A DNA stretch of 64,000 nt from NCBI GenBank assembly GCA_013398955.1, contig VWPU01004196.1, forward strand, positions 1 to 64,000. Direction: 5' to 3'. A program made the position numbers and the translations under genes. Position 1 is the stretch's first letter. Each line of letters opens with the position of its first letter. Below the pieces are notes generated by a model that was not told the DNA's origin, did no database searches, and worked only from the letters and a program-made list of their open reading frames with translations. This document shows, one piece after another, positions 37,736-54,600 of this stretch. This stretch comes from Callaeas wilsoni. Its lineage: Eukaryota; Chordata; Aves; Passeriformes; Callaeidae.

Positions 37736-38412
37736 AAGAGATTAAATCCTCCTTGCTGCCATTTTCTTTTTGTTGCGTCATCCTTCACACCACACTAGTG
37801 GGATATGAATTCGAAACTTTCATTTTCTTGTAGACTAACGATAACTTATTTAATTATACTAGTCCAACATTTAATATTTCTTCTGACAACAGATTGCACA
37901 AGGCATATGCAATTCGATTTAAAGAAAACTCTCATAAATATTTTTTTAAATTTAAATAAAGGAGAAAGCAGGAAAAAGTATGGATTTCTGGAACAGGTTC
38001 AGAACAGGTACAAATAATTATTTTTAAAAAACTTGCCTTTTTGGTAACTCGCCACTGGTCAGCCTTGTTTTCTCGTATTGTGTTAGTCTACAAACAGTAC
38101 AACAAAATGTACTTGATACACCCTAGAACATGCTGACTTGTAAAATATGGGGGTACTCTCATGATGGAGCTGCTTCCATTTAATTGACTGGAGGCTTGTC
38201 ACTGACAAAAACATCCTGGATTCTATGTCCGTAGTCAAGATTCTTGTTGGATTTCCAAAAAGGAGGAGAGGAAGTAGAGAGGCAACAAAGCTACACTGCC
38301 ATAAAACAAGGAACTGACTGAGTGCCTGCAGCTCTGAAATGAGAAGTCTCTTTCTTCTGCAAACCTAAAACTCTGTTTTCGTGTGTGAGTCTTTACAACA
38401 GCACTAGGGAAA
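37736..38412. other. Intergenic DNA, nothing recognised
   Basis: AT-rich unique-looking sequence lies between the microsatellite and the next CR1 fragment. No gene or regulatory signal could be supported. Confidence 0.35.
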
Positions 38413-38531
38413 GACCAGGTTGGATGGAGCTTTGAGCAGCCTGGTTTGGTGGTGGGTGACCCCGCCCATGGCAGAACGGTTGGAACAAGATGGTCTTTAA
38501 TATCTCTTCAAACCCTAACGTCTATGATTCC
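38413..38531 (+). mobile_element. CR1 LINE 3' fragment
   Basis: 'ggttggatggagctttgagcagcctggtttggtgg' followed by 'gcagaacggttggaacaagatggtctttaa' and a TCTATGATTCCATGA end is a short CR1 3' terminus in plus orientation, ending in the expected terminal repeat. It lies about 50 bp from an oppositely oriented SINE. Confidence 0.85.
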
Positions 38532-38583
38532 ATGACAGTATGAGACTAGATGAAGAGATGCTCAAGAGAACAGAAAAATACCC

Positions 38584-38727
38584 TCACAGAATCACAGAAT
38601 AGTCTGAGTTGGAAGGGATCCTCAAGGATCATTGAGTCTGACTCTTAAGTGAATGGCCCATGCAGGGATCGAACCCATCACCTTGGCATTATTAGCATCC
38701 TGCTTCAACCAACTGAGCTGACCTCAG
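38584..38727 (-). mobile_element. tRNA-Ile/CR1 composite SINE (TguSINE1-like)
   Basis: On the minus strand the element starts with a tRNA-Ile(AAT)-like head. The A box is at 38721-38709 (TCAGCTCAGTTGG), GCTAATAATG occupies the anticodon stem-loop, and an exact GGTTCGATCCC B box is at 38675-38665. A TGGGCCA acceptor-like end follows, then a linker, and then a CR1 3' tail ending GATTCTGTGA at about 38584. This head-plus-CR1-tail design is that of TguSINE1 of passerine birds. The tRNA part has several mismatches to a functional tRNA, so it is a retroposon copy and not a tRNA gene. Pol III would transcribe such elements from the internal boxes, and the CR1 machinery would move them. Confidence 0.88.
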
Positions 38728-40095
38728 GTCTCATAAGAACATAAAAACACGAGTCACAGCACAATCTGAAAACATTTAAGAACAATCATAGATTTAACTT
38801 CTTGATCTGACACTCTACCTCCACTGCCAGTATGCCACATTTTTTGTCAAAAAAGGGCTTTCTGACCCTTCACAGGAGCCTGCTATTTAAAGGTGGCTTC
38901 AGCCTATCTGGGATCAACATGCCAGCAGTCAGGGTCCACCAGGTAGGCCAGGAGCTCCACCCTGTGCTGTTGAATAGAGCTGATTTCTGGGGTTTCACAT
39001 GGAGTCACCACTGCTGCAAGTGACTCAGGACTTCCCTGGCACAGCCTGTGTGCCTGTTGAGTGCTGGAGAATGTGAAGATGCCAAGAATACCACTACAGA
39101 GTTATCAAGCAGACTGTGCAGCACATTATGTGCAGAACCACAGAAGGTGATCAGAGCACAGGAGAGACTAAACAGTATCACAAGATCCTCATAGTGTCTG
39201 TATCTGGTTCAGAAAGCACTTTTCTGCTCATTCTCTTCTAGCATGCAGGAAGCGCAGAGTTTTTTAGAATTTGCCAATTTCTTTTGATAATTCCTCACAG
39301 GGGTTTCCAGTATCATGGCTCTTCTAACGGTACCTAGTTGGAAGGGGCCACACTTCCTACAGGCACGAGAAGGACACATAGCTCTGAGGAACAGTCATTC
39401 ACCACATCCTGCCTTACTGTCCTGCCAAGGTCTTGGCTGGCATTTCATTATGGAAGCAAATGTCTCTGGGCCAGAGGGGCCATACTGTCCCATAATCAAG
39501 CCAAAGCAGGAGCCATGCCCCCATGTCCTTTTCTTTAGACAGATCACTCCCACAAATAGGATTTTTACATCTGAGACAAACAGCACCTGGCAATCCAAGC
39601 TGTCTCTGAGGAGTGGTAGCGCACTCTTGAGGCAGAAGAACCAACAGCGGTGCTGACCTACCACCAGAATATAACTGATAGACTGGCCCAGGCTCTGGTG
39701 TAGGCCACTCCTAGCCAGCTCATTTTGTGGGTCACAGACAGACATAGACTTTAAAGAGGCTTGCTCTTCACACTCAGTTTTGAGAGTCAACTGATTTGTA
39801 TATTTAGTGGCCAACTACTTCCCTTGATGGACCTCTAGCACTCCAATGCTTGGCCACTGCAGTTGTGGTCTCTCCAAAAACTGTTTCAATGGACTAAGTC
39901 ATCTGTTTTTGGACCACATGGCCATTGTCTTCCACACAGTCACAATCCACGTTGTTCTGGGATATTACTGCTGCTGATCATCTAATGTTGTTTGGTATAT
40001 ATGGTACCTGGATAGGCTGTAAAGATTAGCCATATCTAACTAATAAATCCTAATATAATTGTGCAGTCCCAACTGAATGGTTCTGGAAGACTATA
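38728..40095. other. Intergenic DNA with overlapping chance frames
   Basis: Several moderately long frames overlap on both strands at 39315-39814, the longest being 139 residues on the minus strand. None has a recognisable domain, and frames on opposite strands occupy the same bases. This argues for unbiased non-coding sequence or an old unrecognised repeat. Confidence 0.35.
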
Positions 40096-40195
40096 CAACC
40101 ACAGAATGCTTTGGGTTGGAAAGGACCTTTAAAGACCTTGTCGTCCAACCCTCCTTCCATGGGCAGGGATATCTCTTACTAGATCAGGTTTCTCA
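40096..40195 (-). mobile_element. CR1 LINE 3' fragment, short
   Basis: The plus strand reads 'caaccacagaatgctttgggttggaaaggacc', then 'tcgtccaaccctccttccatgggcagggatatc'. These are reverse-complement CR1 3'-terminal blocks. Only about 100 bp can be recognised. Confidence 0.8.
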
Positions 40196-41544
40196 AGATG
40201 GGAAGCAAGAGATCTTGAAGCAGCCTGCAGTGCTCTGCTGCACCTCTACACATTGACCACAGCTTCCTGCAGGAATCTGAGCCTAATCTGTAGTTCATGG
40301 GGAGCCTGAAGGCCAGGCTCCATGCAGTCAGCCTCAGGCTTGAGGTGGTCCAACCTACCCACCATGAAGCAGCAGGACTGGGGCTGCTCTGCAAGGGATG
40401 AAAATGAAAAGTCAGGAGAGATGACATCACGGGACAGTGACCTCACTGACCTGGGCACAGTACCCCAGCGGAGCAGCCTGGTGACAGTAGCAGCTGTTGA
40501 CAGTCACATTGATCACCATGTAAATGTGAAATGGCAGGTCAGGTCCAAGTGGAATCCATGAAATTCAGTGAACAGAAGCTGCAGGATATAGGACTAGGCA
40601 CATGCCTGCCAGCAACACAGCTCAGGAAAGGGCTGGAGGCCAAGGCTGGAGCAGACATGGAGCTACCCCCGCAGCTATGCTGGCAAGCGTGCACCGGTGT
40701 GTCTCTTAGGCTCCAGGTAAACTCCAGGGCAACTGAGGGGAGAATGTAACACAGACTAAGCAAGCATAGGAATTGGCCCCAAATACCTTGTACCTTCCAG
40801 CTGGAACTTAAAACCAAGGCCAAACATGTCTCGAGGGTGTTAATCTGACCACAGATTGCTGTCACCATCTCTTCTGGTCCTTCAGTCATCCGTTGCCACA
40901 CTCATGATGAAAAAGTTGCACAAAGATTTAGGAAAACTTTTAAGGGTGGGAAAGGAGCAGAAAGGCAGGAATAGGCTAGAAAGAGTATAGATTCAGGCTT
41001 GCCAGTTTTTCTGATTGAATAGAAATGCAGGAAACGGCCTGTGAGACCATCCGCTCTCACTCCATAATGAACAGAGTATTCCAACTTCCCAATGAAAGAC
41101 AAGGACAAACTCTGTGGATTTTTGTTTGTGTTACTTCAAATAAAAGCCTTTTAAGTATATTGAGACCTGCGTTTTGGTCTTAAGCAACAGAAAGACTGGT
41201 CTCTCTCTTGTGAAGTATTAATGTAGAAATGCCTGAAAATATCTTAAGTAGAAATTGCAGAAATCAGACTATGAATTGTGTTTCATACCACACTACAAAT
41301 TGTTTTATAGATAACACCGGATTTCAATTGATCCATTTTCACACTTAAAATTCAACTGTATGGATTACGTGTGTTATAACCCAACAGAACTATCAACGAA
41401 TAGAGCTTAAAGAGAGGTAGATGAACAAAAAATGTATTCCTTGCCTCAGACTAGCTTGCAAAAAAAATCACAGTACTGTCACATGTGCACTCACTGCATT
41501 AGGAAAACATAAAGTTACCACTAAATTAGGCAAAATAAAATGTC
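40196..41544. other. Intergenic DNA 3' of ALG2
   Basis: No gene was recognised. Frames at 40179-40901 occur on both strands of a moderately GC-rich segment and lack family motifs. Confidence 0.35.
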
Positions 41545-41550
41545 TTTATT
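41545..41550 (-). terminator. Candidate poly(A) signal of ALG2
   Basis: TTTATT on the plus strand is AATAAA on the minus strand. It lies about 815 bases past the ALG2 stop codon, which would give a 3' UTR of roughly 0.8 kb. A second AATAAA overlaps the stop codon itself (42362-42367), but it would leave almost no 3' UTR. Confidence 0.4.
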
Positions 41551-42361
41551 GCCTGATCTAGATTAAGACCTTTTTTAAAAGTGTGCTGTCATTTAGAATG
41601 AAATGTTAAACATAGGGAACATCATGTAAGTATCTAAAAACCAGAAATTCCCAAAGTAAAATGATGTCTTCAAGCACTGCAGGTAACGAACAACCATGGA
41701 TTTCAGCACTAATATTTTTGCCTGAGGTAGTCTGATATCCTTGGTGTTATTCTAGCCTTGCTTCCTCCTGCTCACACACCTCTATGCCTTTTTGACACCC
41801 AGTGCGACTACATGATGCAATTGGCCAAGCGCAGTAAAAGCTCAATCCTTTTAAAACTGTACCATTCATATCCCTAACAGTGCTGGGTTTTTGAAACATG
41901 CAGTTGGTTGGACTGTACAACTCTCTTCATACTTCACCTGGGATAGCCCTTTTACTTACAAATTACTGATGATCATTTTGAATACATAAAAATAAGGCTG
42001 TGTGTGTCTTATCTGGACAAATCCATATTTTGTAAATTGAATCAGCCATTCCATACAGTATTAAAGTAAAACATGCAGTAATTTTCCTAGTAAGTTAGTG
42101 CCATTTAACTTTGCATTTTTCCAAGGCACAGTACACAAAAAAATCCTGCAATGGCTGATCAGTCTACCACGAAAATTTTAACCTTCTAATGACACAGTGG
42201 GACACGTTTTGCTCCTTCTTTGTGTCAACTGACATAAGGCAGCACAAGAAGTAAAACAAGGACATTCAGATATCCCTGGTTCTTCATCAGTCACAATGAA
42301 TACTGGTCTACTACACAAATGAGAGACACAATGTTGTAAAATACAACATAGGAATATAATT

Positions 42362-45300
42362 TTATTCTGTTAATCTGCGTATGTATTGGTACAGCTGTTC
42401 TGAGAAAGCTTCTGAAGAAAATTTTTCCATAACTCTCACTCTCCCAGCTGCTCCCATTGTGTCCTTTAAGAGAGGATCTCTCACAATCTTTTCCATGGCA
42501 TCAGCAAATTGGGTTGGCAGAGGATCACACAAAAATCCTGTAACATTATGTAAGATTGATTCTAAGGGACCACCTGAATTAACTGCTATAACTGGACATC
42601 TCATATACATTGCCTCCAAAGGGACAATGCCAAAATGTTCATTGCTTGGTGTATAAAGCACACATACCGAGTTTTTAAAAAGAGAGATTTTTTGTTCATC
42701 TGAGAATGATCTCAGAAAAGTCACATGGCCATTAACACTAAGTTTGGCCGCGAGTCTCCTCAGCTCTTCATAGTGCTCCACGTTTTCCAGAACTCGCTTA
42801 TCATAACCACCTGCCATAACCAGGTGAACTTCATCCCACTCATGAGAATCAAGTCTCCCTTGAAGTTCGTGCAAAGCTTCGAGAGCCAATGCTAGATTCT
42901 TTTTTCTCTCATACCTATTAATGGAAAGAAATAAGAACTTTTTCTTTTTTGGTATCAGGTCAGCTATGTCTGCAGGAACAACTTCTTCAAAGCTGCTGAT
43001 GTTGAGTGACGGATAGAGGACATCTGGGTTTATGTGAGATAGGGACTTAAATGTGTCTTTGAACACGCTGGCGGTGAACTTGCTGTTCACAACGATACAG
43101 TCTGCCATGCCAGTCGTGTACTCTTCCAGCCAGTCGAGCGGCAATCTGTAGAGGCGCTTCAGGAAAGATTCTCTCTTGGTCAGAAGCTGATCAGGAAAGT
43201 GACAGTAAAACAAAATCTTCTTACGGGTTCTGGCCAGTCTAAGTACAGGAATGCAGGCAGACACCTAGTGCAACCGGAGAGACGGGACAAGGGAAGAGGT
43301 TAATTATTTGTGTCAGTGCCACCAGTGCATACATGTGATTTTAAAGCCGTGCGCTGAGAGCTAGCGCTTTGAAAGCCAAGTGTCTTCTCCCTCTCCCCTC
43401 CACAAGCACATCAAGTTGTACTCCCTCATCCAGGACCTCTTGTGGCCCTATAATTTCTCCCTCAATAAGGCACCCTGCTTCCCACCAAGGTCCCATCACG
43501 CCCCAGGACTTCTCCAAGCACCTTCTTCTGCCACTACCAGGGGTGCTGGGAGCAGAGCACAAGCGGCAGTGGCATCCTGTCCCTCCAGCTGCCCCAGAAT
43601 GTAAGAGGTAAATTGCAAAATGTGGAATACGTCAAGATTATCTTAAGTCAGGATATTCTTTGATGCAAGATCTTTGTATACTTTCAAGCCTTATCAGCAA
43701 GAAAGAAGACCTAATCAGTGGAACTGGCAGCAGCTAGCATCCCTTAGTCAATGACATCCTGGAACTAACAAGCCTTAAGGATGTAGTACATCAAGATGTT
43801 GATTTATGTCTGTGTACACATTCCTAACTTGGCAAAATACTCAAGGTCCGTGTATCCTATAGCTAAAATATGTTCATTATAACACTAAAAAACCCACACC
43901 TACAGGTCAGAAAGACCCCTGCTCAGGTGAAGACCATTTCCCTGAGCAAGTGTAGAAGTTAACTGAGGTTATGTAACTTGTATGGAATCACAGAATCAAT
44001 TAGGTTGGAAAGAGATCACTGAGTCTAAATGATGACCCAACACCACTGTGTCAACCAGACCATGGCATAAAGTGCTACGTCCAGTCTTTCCTTCAATATA
44101 TCCCGGGACAGTGACTCCATCACCTCCTTAGGCAATTCATTCCAATGTATAATCACACTCTCTGAAGAAATTATTCCTAATGTCCCTGGTGCAGCTTAAA
44201 ACTATGTTCCCTTGTCCTGTCACTAGCTGTCAGGGAGATGAATCCTCACCTCCTAGAACAGCCCTTCAGGCAGTTGTAGAGGGCGATAAGGTCCCCCTGA
44301 GCCCCCTTTTCTCCTGGCTAAACACCCCAGCTCCCTCAGCCGCTCCTCATAAGACTTGTGCTCCAGACCCTTCACCAGCTTCACTGCCCTTCTCTGGAAA
44401 TTATTAACCAATTATAACATTATGAGGGGCTGCACTTGGAAAGCTACTAACACTGAATTTCTGTGTATAAAAGATGGCACAGAAGGCCTGATGAGGTGTC
44501 CTTGATTTGTGGAACACCGTGCAGCAACTAGGCTTGCACAGCTCTGAAATCAACAATCGATGTCTCTCTCGTGTGTCATTATCGGCTTATTGCACACCAC
44601 ATAATGAATTTGATTTTGTGGGGATTTGATGCTCCAGGGTTCTGGAGCATTTCTCTTATGAAAGACTGCAGGAACTGGGGCAGTTTAATCTAGAGAAGAA
44701 GACTGGCAGGGGATCTTATTAATTCATATCAATATCTCAAAGGTGGGTGTCAAGAGGATGATGCCAGACTCTTTTTAGTGGTGCCCAGTGACAGAACGAG
44801 GAGCAGTGGCCATAAACTAAAACACGAGAACTTCTACAACGACACGAAGAAGAACTTCTTTACATTGAGGGTGACAGAGCACTGGAAAAGGCTGCCCAGG
44901 GAGGTCGTGGAAAGATTCTCCCTCTCTGGAGACATTCCAAACACACTTTGACGCGTTCTTGTGTCACCTGCTCTAGGTGATCCTGCTTTCTCAGGGGGTT
45001 GGGGGAGATGATCACCAGAGGCCCCTTCCGACCCTAACAATTCTGTGACTCTGTGAAGAGCAGCCTCTCGTCGGGCCAGCGGCAGCGGCGCTGCCGTGCC
45101 CATGCCCATGCCCACGTCCGTGCCCGCACCTGGTCGCACACGAAGGCGTCGAAGGTCTCTCCGCTGAGCAGCAGCACGTAGAGCGCCACGAAGGCCATGC
45201 GCAGGGCCGCGCACAGGGCGTGCCCGCGGCCGCACAGGCTGCGCGGGAGCCAGCCGCCCGCCCGCCGCACCGCCAGCCCGCGCGTCTCCGCGAAGCACCG

Positions 45301-45462
45301 CCCGGGGTCGTAGTGCGCCGTCCAGATCTGCACCCGGCAGCCCCGCGCCCGCAGCGCCAGCGCCGCGTCCACCACCAGCCGCTCCGCGCCGCCCAGGCCC
45401 AGGTCCGGGTGCAGGAACAGCACGGACGGGCCCGCTCCTCCCGCCTCCTCCGCTTCCTCCAT
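42362..45462 (-). CDS. ALG2: ALG2 alpha-1,3/1,6-mannosyltransferase
   Basis: There are two coding exons on the minus strand. Exon 1 (45462-45130, 111 codons, start MEEAEE) ends CAG|GTGCGG. Exon 2 (43264-42362) follows CACTAG and starts [12 protein letters not shown]. Both junctions are phase 0, giving 411 aa, close to the ~416 aa of mammals. The enzyme adds the second and third mannose to Man1GlcNAc2-PP-dolichol on the cytosolic ER face, an early step of N-glycosylation. Visible features are the GLGGAERLV donor-fold loop (residues 22-30), a hydrophobic ER-anchoring stretch near 84-104 ([12 protein letters not shown]), the basic [10 protein letters not shown] segment (about 226-235) typical of GT4 nucleotide-sugar sites, and the [10 protein letters not shown]-x7-E motif (320-328). 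The start context is GCGGCCATGG, a strong Kozak. No frameshift or lost key residue is seen. The 1.86-kb intron contains two CR1 copies. ALG2 shares a promoter with SEC61B. Confidence 0.98.
43983..44400 (-). mobile_element. CR1 LINE 3' fragment in the ALG2 intron (sense)
   Basis: The plus strand begins 'ggaatcacagaatcaattaggttggaaag' and continues through 'gaagaaattattcctaatgtcc' to 'ttcactgcccttctctgg', the reverse complement of about 420 bp of CR1 3' sequence. It is in the same orientation as ALG2 transcription. It belongs to the same visible type as the copy in SEC61B intron 2. Confidence 0.92.
44640..45057 (+). mobile_element. CR1 LINE 3' fragment in the ALG2 intron (antisense)
   Basis: The copy runs from 'ggttctggagcatttctcttatg' through 'gaagaagaacttctttacattgagggtgacagagcactgg' to the terminal 'ttctgtgactctgtgaa'. 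Its intact 3' terminus ends only about 70 bp from the ALG2 exon 1 splice donor, at the abrupt edge of the CpG island. The diagnostic 3' blocks differ from those of the copy at 43983-44400, so it is probably another CR1 subfamily. Confidence 0.93.
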
Positions 45463-45857
45463 GGCCGCTGCCGCGGGGTCGCATGCGCGGCCCGGCAGCC
45501 CCGGCGGGACACGTCAGCCTTCCTTCCCTTCCTCCCGGGCCTTCCCGCCCGCCCCGCCCGCCGGGCGGCCCCGCTGCTGCCCGACGCCTCGTTCCGCGCG
45601 GTTCCGCGCCGGCCCGGCCGCTGCGCAAGGAGCGGGCGGGACAGAAGCGTCACGGAGGGCAGCGGTCCCGGAAAGCGGCCGCCGGATGAGGGGTACAGGG
45701 ATAAGGGGTTGGTGCTGCTCAGGCATTATCCTGGGAAGCCGCGAGGTCCCGGGATGCGCGGCGCGGGGGCGGAGCTTGGTGCGGGCAGGGACGTGGCCGG
45801 AGCGGCTGTAGCGGAGCTTGTGTGAGACCGCGCCGAGCCCCAGCCAGCGCCGCCGCC
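45463..45857. promoter_or_regulatory. Bidirectional ALG2/SEC61B promoter
   Basis: Only 395 bp separate the two start codons. There is no TATA box. GC boxes lie at 45546-45561, 45634-45640 and 45765-45775. A CGCATGCGC stretch at 45480-45488 resembles an NRF1 half site. ACACGTCA at 45509-45516 reads TGACGTGT on the ALG2 strand, and GACGTGGCC occurs at 45790-45798 toward SEC61B. Both contain the ACGTG core of XBP1/ATF6 (UPRE-type) sites, but no CCAAT-N9-CCACG ERSE is seen. Shared basal expression and ER-stress responsiveness are inferred. Confidence 0.8.
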
Positions 45858-50859
<5,002 letters not shown>

Positions 50860-51078
50860 ACTCAGCTGCCAGCTTAAAGCATACATCTTGGACCAAAACT
50901 ATGGTGGATCCTGGTGGTTCTTGGAGAGAGACTGGGGAAGCTTCCTATCACCTGTTGAAGTCTTGTCAACTTTGGCTATAATACCGAATTAATTTCTCAG
51001 TTCGCTACATGGGCAGCTTTAAAACCTGTCATGGGTCATTTTGTATTTGTATCTGTACACTTAGAATACAGGTATTGC

Positions 51079-51084
51079 AATAAA
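51079..51084 (+). terminator. SEC61B poly(A) signal
   Basis: AATAAA lies 220 bases after the SEC61B TAG, inside 'gcaataaaagttg', followed by a T/C-rich stretch ('cttatttcttcctcttcc') suited to a downstream processing element. This gives a compact 3' UTR of roughly 240 bases. Confidence 0.8.
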
Positions 51085-51554
51085 AGTTGTATATGGAAAT
51101 AGAAACAGTCTTATTTCTTCCTCTTCCAGCATACCACAGCTGACACATTTTACTTGTGGTTTTCATGTATAATCGTATTTCTGAGTAAATGCCATTTAAC
51201 GGTTCAAACTAGGTTGTTCCATACTATACATTGCTATATAATTTTATGCTAGAAGATCTTTTTTTGTGGGTGGAAGAGGCAAAATCAGGTTCACAAACAT
51301 GAGAAGGTAACCAGCATCCTTGCTGAAATAAAACTGAGGTACTGAGATGATCATGTTCTTTTAACTCCAGAAAAATAACTGGATTTACTTAATTTATTTC
51401 CTAAATGCAGGTTAAACTTTACTCAGTGGTCATTATACATAGAAGTTATATAAGTATGCTTGTTTTTTCAAACTGCACTTGAACAACATGAACTGGTACC
51501 TAACTGATTTTAAAAAGAACAATTTCATGACTCTCAAAGACATTTTTCACCCTC

Positions 51555-51650
51555 AGTCACGTGGTGCGATTCTTAGGGCTGTCCTGTGCAGGGAGTTGGA
51601 CTTCAGTGATCCTTGTGGGTCCTTCCAACTTAGGATATTCTGTGACTCAA
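51555..51650 (+). mobile_element. CR1 LINE 3' terminus, short
   Basis: 'ggctgtcctgtgcagggagttggacttcagtgatccttgtgggtccttccaacttagg' ending 'atattctgtgactc' is a typical CR1-type 3' end of about 95 bp. Confidence 0.8.
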
Positions 51651-54600
51651 ATGACTGCAGGTCCATACTCTTTCAAGGAGAATTAAATGGAATGGGAGGA
51701 CTGGAAAAGCAATGACTGCATTTTAAGTAACAGGACATGCAGATAGGCTGAGATACAACTAAATGTTGCTTCAGATAATCACTGCAGTTTACTTCTGGAT
51801 GTTCATTATTTTCCTTTTGAACACTCACACAGCTTTTCCTTCTCCTTTTAAAGGTATCTACGTATTTGTGCATTAGCAGTTCTCACTGCTTATATGTCTT
51901 GAAGTTGGATAGAATTATTTTAGCCTGTTGTTCTTGTTGAGTCCTGGTTGAATATCAGCTTGTCATGGGAAAACAATATTCTTAGTTATGCAGCCTTGAT
52001 AGAAGTTCTGACTGCATGTTGTAGAAGCAGCCTCTCTTGCCACCTTCCTTAAAGCAGTTCTTAAATTAGCATTACTTCTGAAAAGATCAAACTGTTCAGA
52101 ACAAAAGCAAGGATGAGGAATGTGGTCTCGGGGCTATAGAGGTAATTGTTTTGAGCTGTGCTTATGCCATAGTACCTAGTGTAAATGTGGAGGGAAGGAC
52201 AGAACACTTGCAGCAGAAACTGAAAATTATCTTAGAAAATATAATAGTAGGAAGGTTATGTTTTCAGAGATTTGGAAGTTGAGGAACAGGGAATTTTGGA
52301 GACTCAAAGGCAGTGGGGTAGCAGAACACTAAATTGGTGGAAACGGATACAAATAAATCATGTATCAAAGGGAAAAGGATCCATAAATCCTTTACCTCTA
52401 TGCATATGGAAGAGAAGTTAAAACGCAAGGGAAAATAAAGTAAGTAGAGGAGTTAGCTCACCACTTCAAAAGGTGGAGATAAGGATCTCTTACTTAAATG
52501 CTTTGCTTAGCAAGAAAATAAAATCTGTACAGTCAGCGATTTCATCTTAAGGCAAGAAAATACAAAGAGAAAACCAAATACAGGTCAGTTGTTCTGCTGA
52601 CCGTGTGAACAGACTGTGCTGAGCTAATTTGTGGTGCTCAAAGGAAAAGGAATTGAATACTCTAAGAGAGTATAAGGAATAACAGTAATATCATAGTAGG
52701 TAACCTCTTCTTTACTATTTTTCCAGCACACTATTTGACTTGTTTTTTAATACAGCAGGAAACAATTGTTTTTGAAACACTTCCAGTCCCTAAAAGCTGT
52801 TTTCCCACATCAAATAATTCCATTTAAAGCCTTCCATATTTTTACTTTTTTGGTGTCCTGCTGCTTCTAAAGACCAGAATTGATGATGATCTGGGAAAAG
52901 TGTGGGGGAAGGCTTATTGCTGTACAGCCTTTTGATAAATTTTGTAATACATTTAAATACATTTTAATACATTTAATTCAACTGAGTATAAAAAGGTTGG
53001 CTATTTTGATAATGCTGTCCTTGCTTAAATATTTTGTTTTCTAGAATGGCCTGTGTCATGGATTTTTGCATGCACTGTCAAAAGAGTCTGATGTCTCTAG
53101 TTTTGCACAAATTACTTCCCTCCCTTTCTTGGCTTTATATTGTGTGTCAGCTTACCTCCAGTGATACTTAAGTTGGATTCAGATAGCTGAAACAGCCATA
53201 GTTTTATTTTCCTTGTACTTCACCAAACCCCAGATTTCTCTATTGTATGTTTCCAAGTTGTGATTATTCTAATTATTAACATGAATGTGTTGGATATTCA
53301 TGCTCATATTCTTAGTGTTTCATGTGTACGAGTTCTAGTGTAGTCTTGCAACTGATGTTTATCAAACTTCAGCTTCAGAGAGGTAGATAAGAAATGCAGG
53401 TTGCAGAGACTTGCTGGAATTCTGGCTAATAATGAATGTAAAATTGTTTGGCCTCGGTGAATAAATTATAGCCATACTGATAAACAGTAGCTAATCTGTG
53501 ATACAGAAAACTAGTCTTTCGGTAATAGATAGAAAAGAAGAAAGGATGGTCATTTGAAAAGCTTTGTGTCAGGTGACTAGGAATTAGTAAGACTTTGGAT
53601 TTTTGTGCCTACTGGTATGTGATTGAAATACAAACTTGACTGAGCTGACTGTTGTAAATATCTTAAGTGCTGCAGAAGGCTCTTAAGTCCTCAAAGATCT
53701 TTGCCTCCTTAACAATAAAGATTCAAGATATCTGAAAGAACTTGTATTTCCATAGGAGAGATGACAAAGTACTAGAATCTTTTATCCTTGATTTAAAGTA
53801 TTTGCAACGTCAGACTCCATTATCCCTTAACTGAAGAAGGGGTTTTATAAGGAGATGGTTCTGTTGCGTGAGTGCATTTGTGTATTAAGATTTCCCTCCC
53901 CCTCCAAGCACTAGGGTGTGTGAGCCAGTTTCTGTCTAATTTCACAGAGACTTAGAAGCTGAAAGACACTGTTCTTGAGGGTTGGATGGAATAGGTAACT
54001 GATGGTCAACACTCTCTCTGTGCAAAAGCCATGCACTTAGTTACCTAGGAAGAAGAGGGGGAGACAGCCTTTTTCCTTTATGATAGGAAAATTTTAATCT
54101 TTGCTCTTGCACCTATTTGCACACTGAAGTCAATCACCCATGAGCTACTGATCTGTAGGTAATATGGGCTTCGTTAGTTCTGACGTTTCAGATTTCCCTT
54201 TAACTTTTGCCATCTGTTTGGAAGCCAACTCTACTGCACGACACACACACACACATGCACACACATGCTCTTTCCAGTGGTTTTTGGTTTTGGTTTTTTC
54301 CTGAAGAAAGACATGACTTCAAAGTCTAACTTGTTACATACTTCCTGCTTTGGTAGTAAGGCTGCATTGACGTCTTCGTATTAACTGTTTATATAAATGT
54401 GTTTCATAGAAGACTTTTCTAAACTTGGCATTGGTAATAATACACTAAGAATATCAATGATTCTCAGCTTAAGTTCTCCAAGGGGAACTCTGCCTTTTGG
54501 CTTTTTTTTAATTGAGGGGAAACCTGTACAATATTTTTGATTTCTGCTATGATTTCAGAAATTGCTGAAAGGAAAGGCAGGCTAAGCAAGAGCAAGTGTG

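Noticed and set aside
37531..37833. Low-complexity proteins (LLFSS and EKRRE repeats) on both strands
   Set aside because: They are pure translation of the pentanucleotide microsatellite.
38645..38727. tRNA-Ile gene
   Set aside because: The A and B boxes are good, but the stems carry mismatches and the sequence continues directly into a CR1 tail. It is the head of a SINE.
39395..39814. 139-residue minus-strand frame overlapped by plus-strand frames
   Set aside because: Both strands are open over the same bases without motifs. It may be an old repeat, but I could not assign it.
44834..45653. Minus-strand frames of 264 and 213 residues overlapping ALG2 exon 1
   Set aside because: These are alternative frames of the same GC-rich exon, and one continues into CR1-derived intron sequence. 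The true frame is the 111-codon exon ending at 45130.
45220..45825. 201-residue plus-strand open frame over the ALG2 exon 1 and promoter
   Set aside because: It is antisense to a certain coding exon and rich in Ala, Arg and Pro as expected from CpG-island composition. It has no domain or splice logic.
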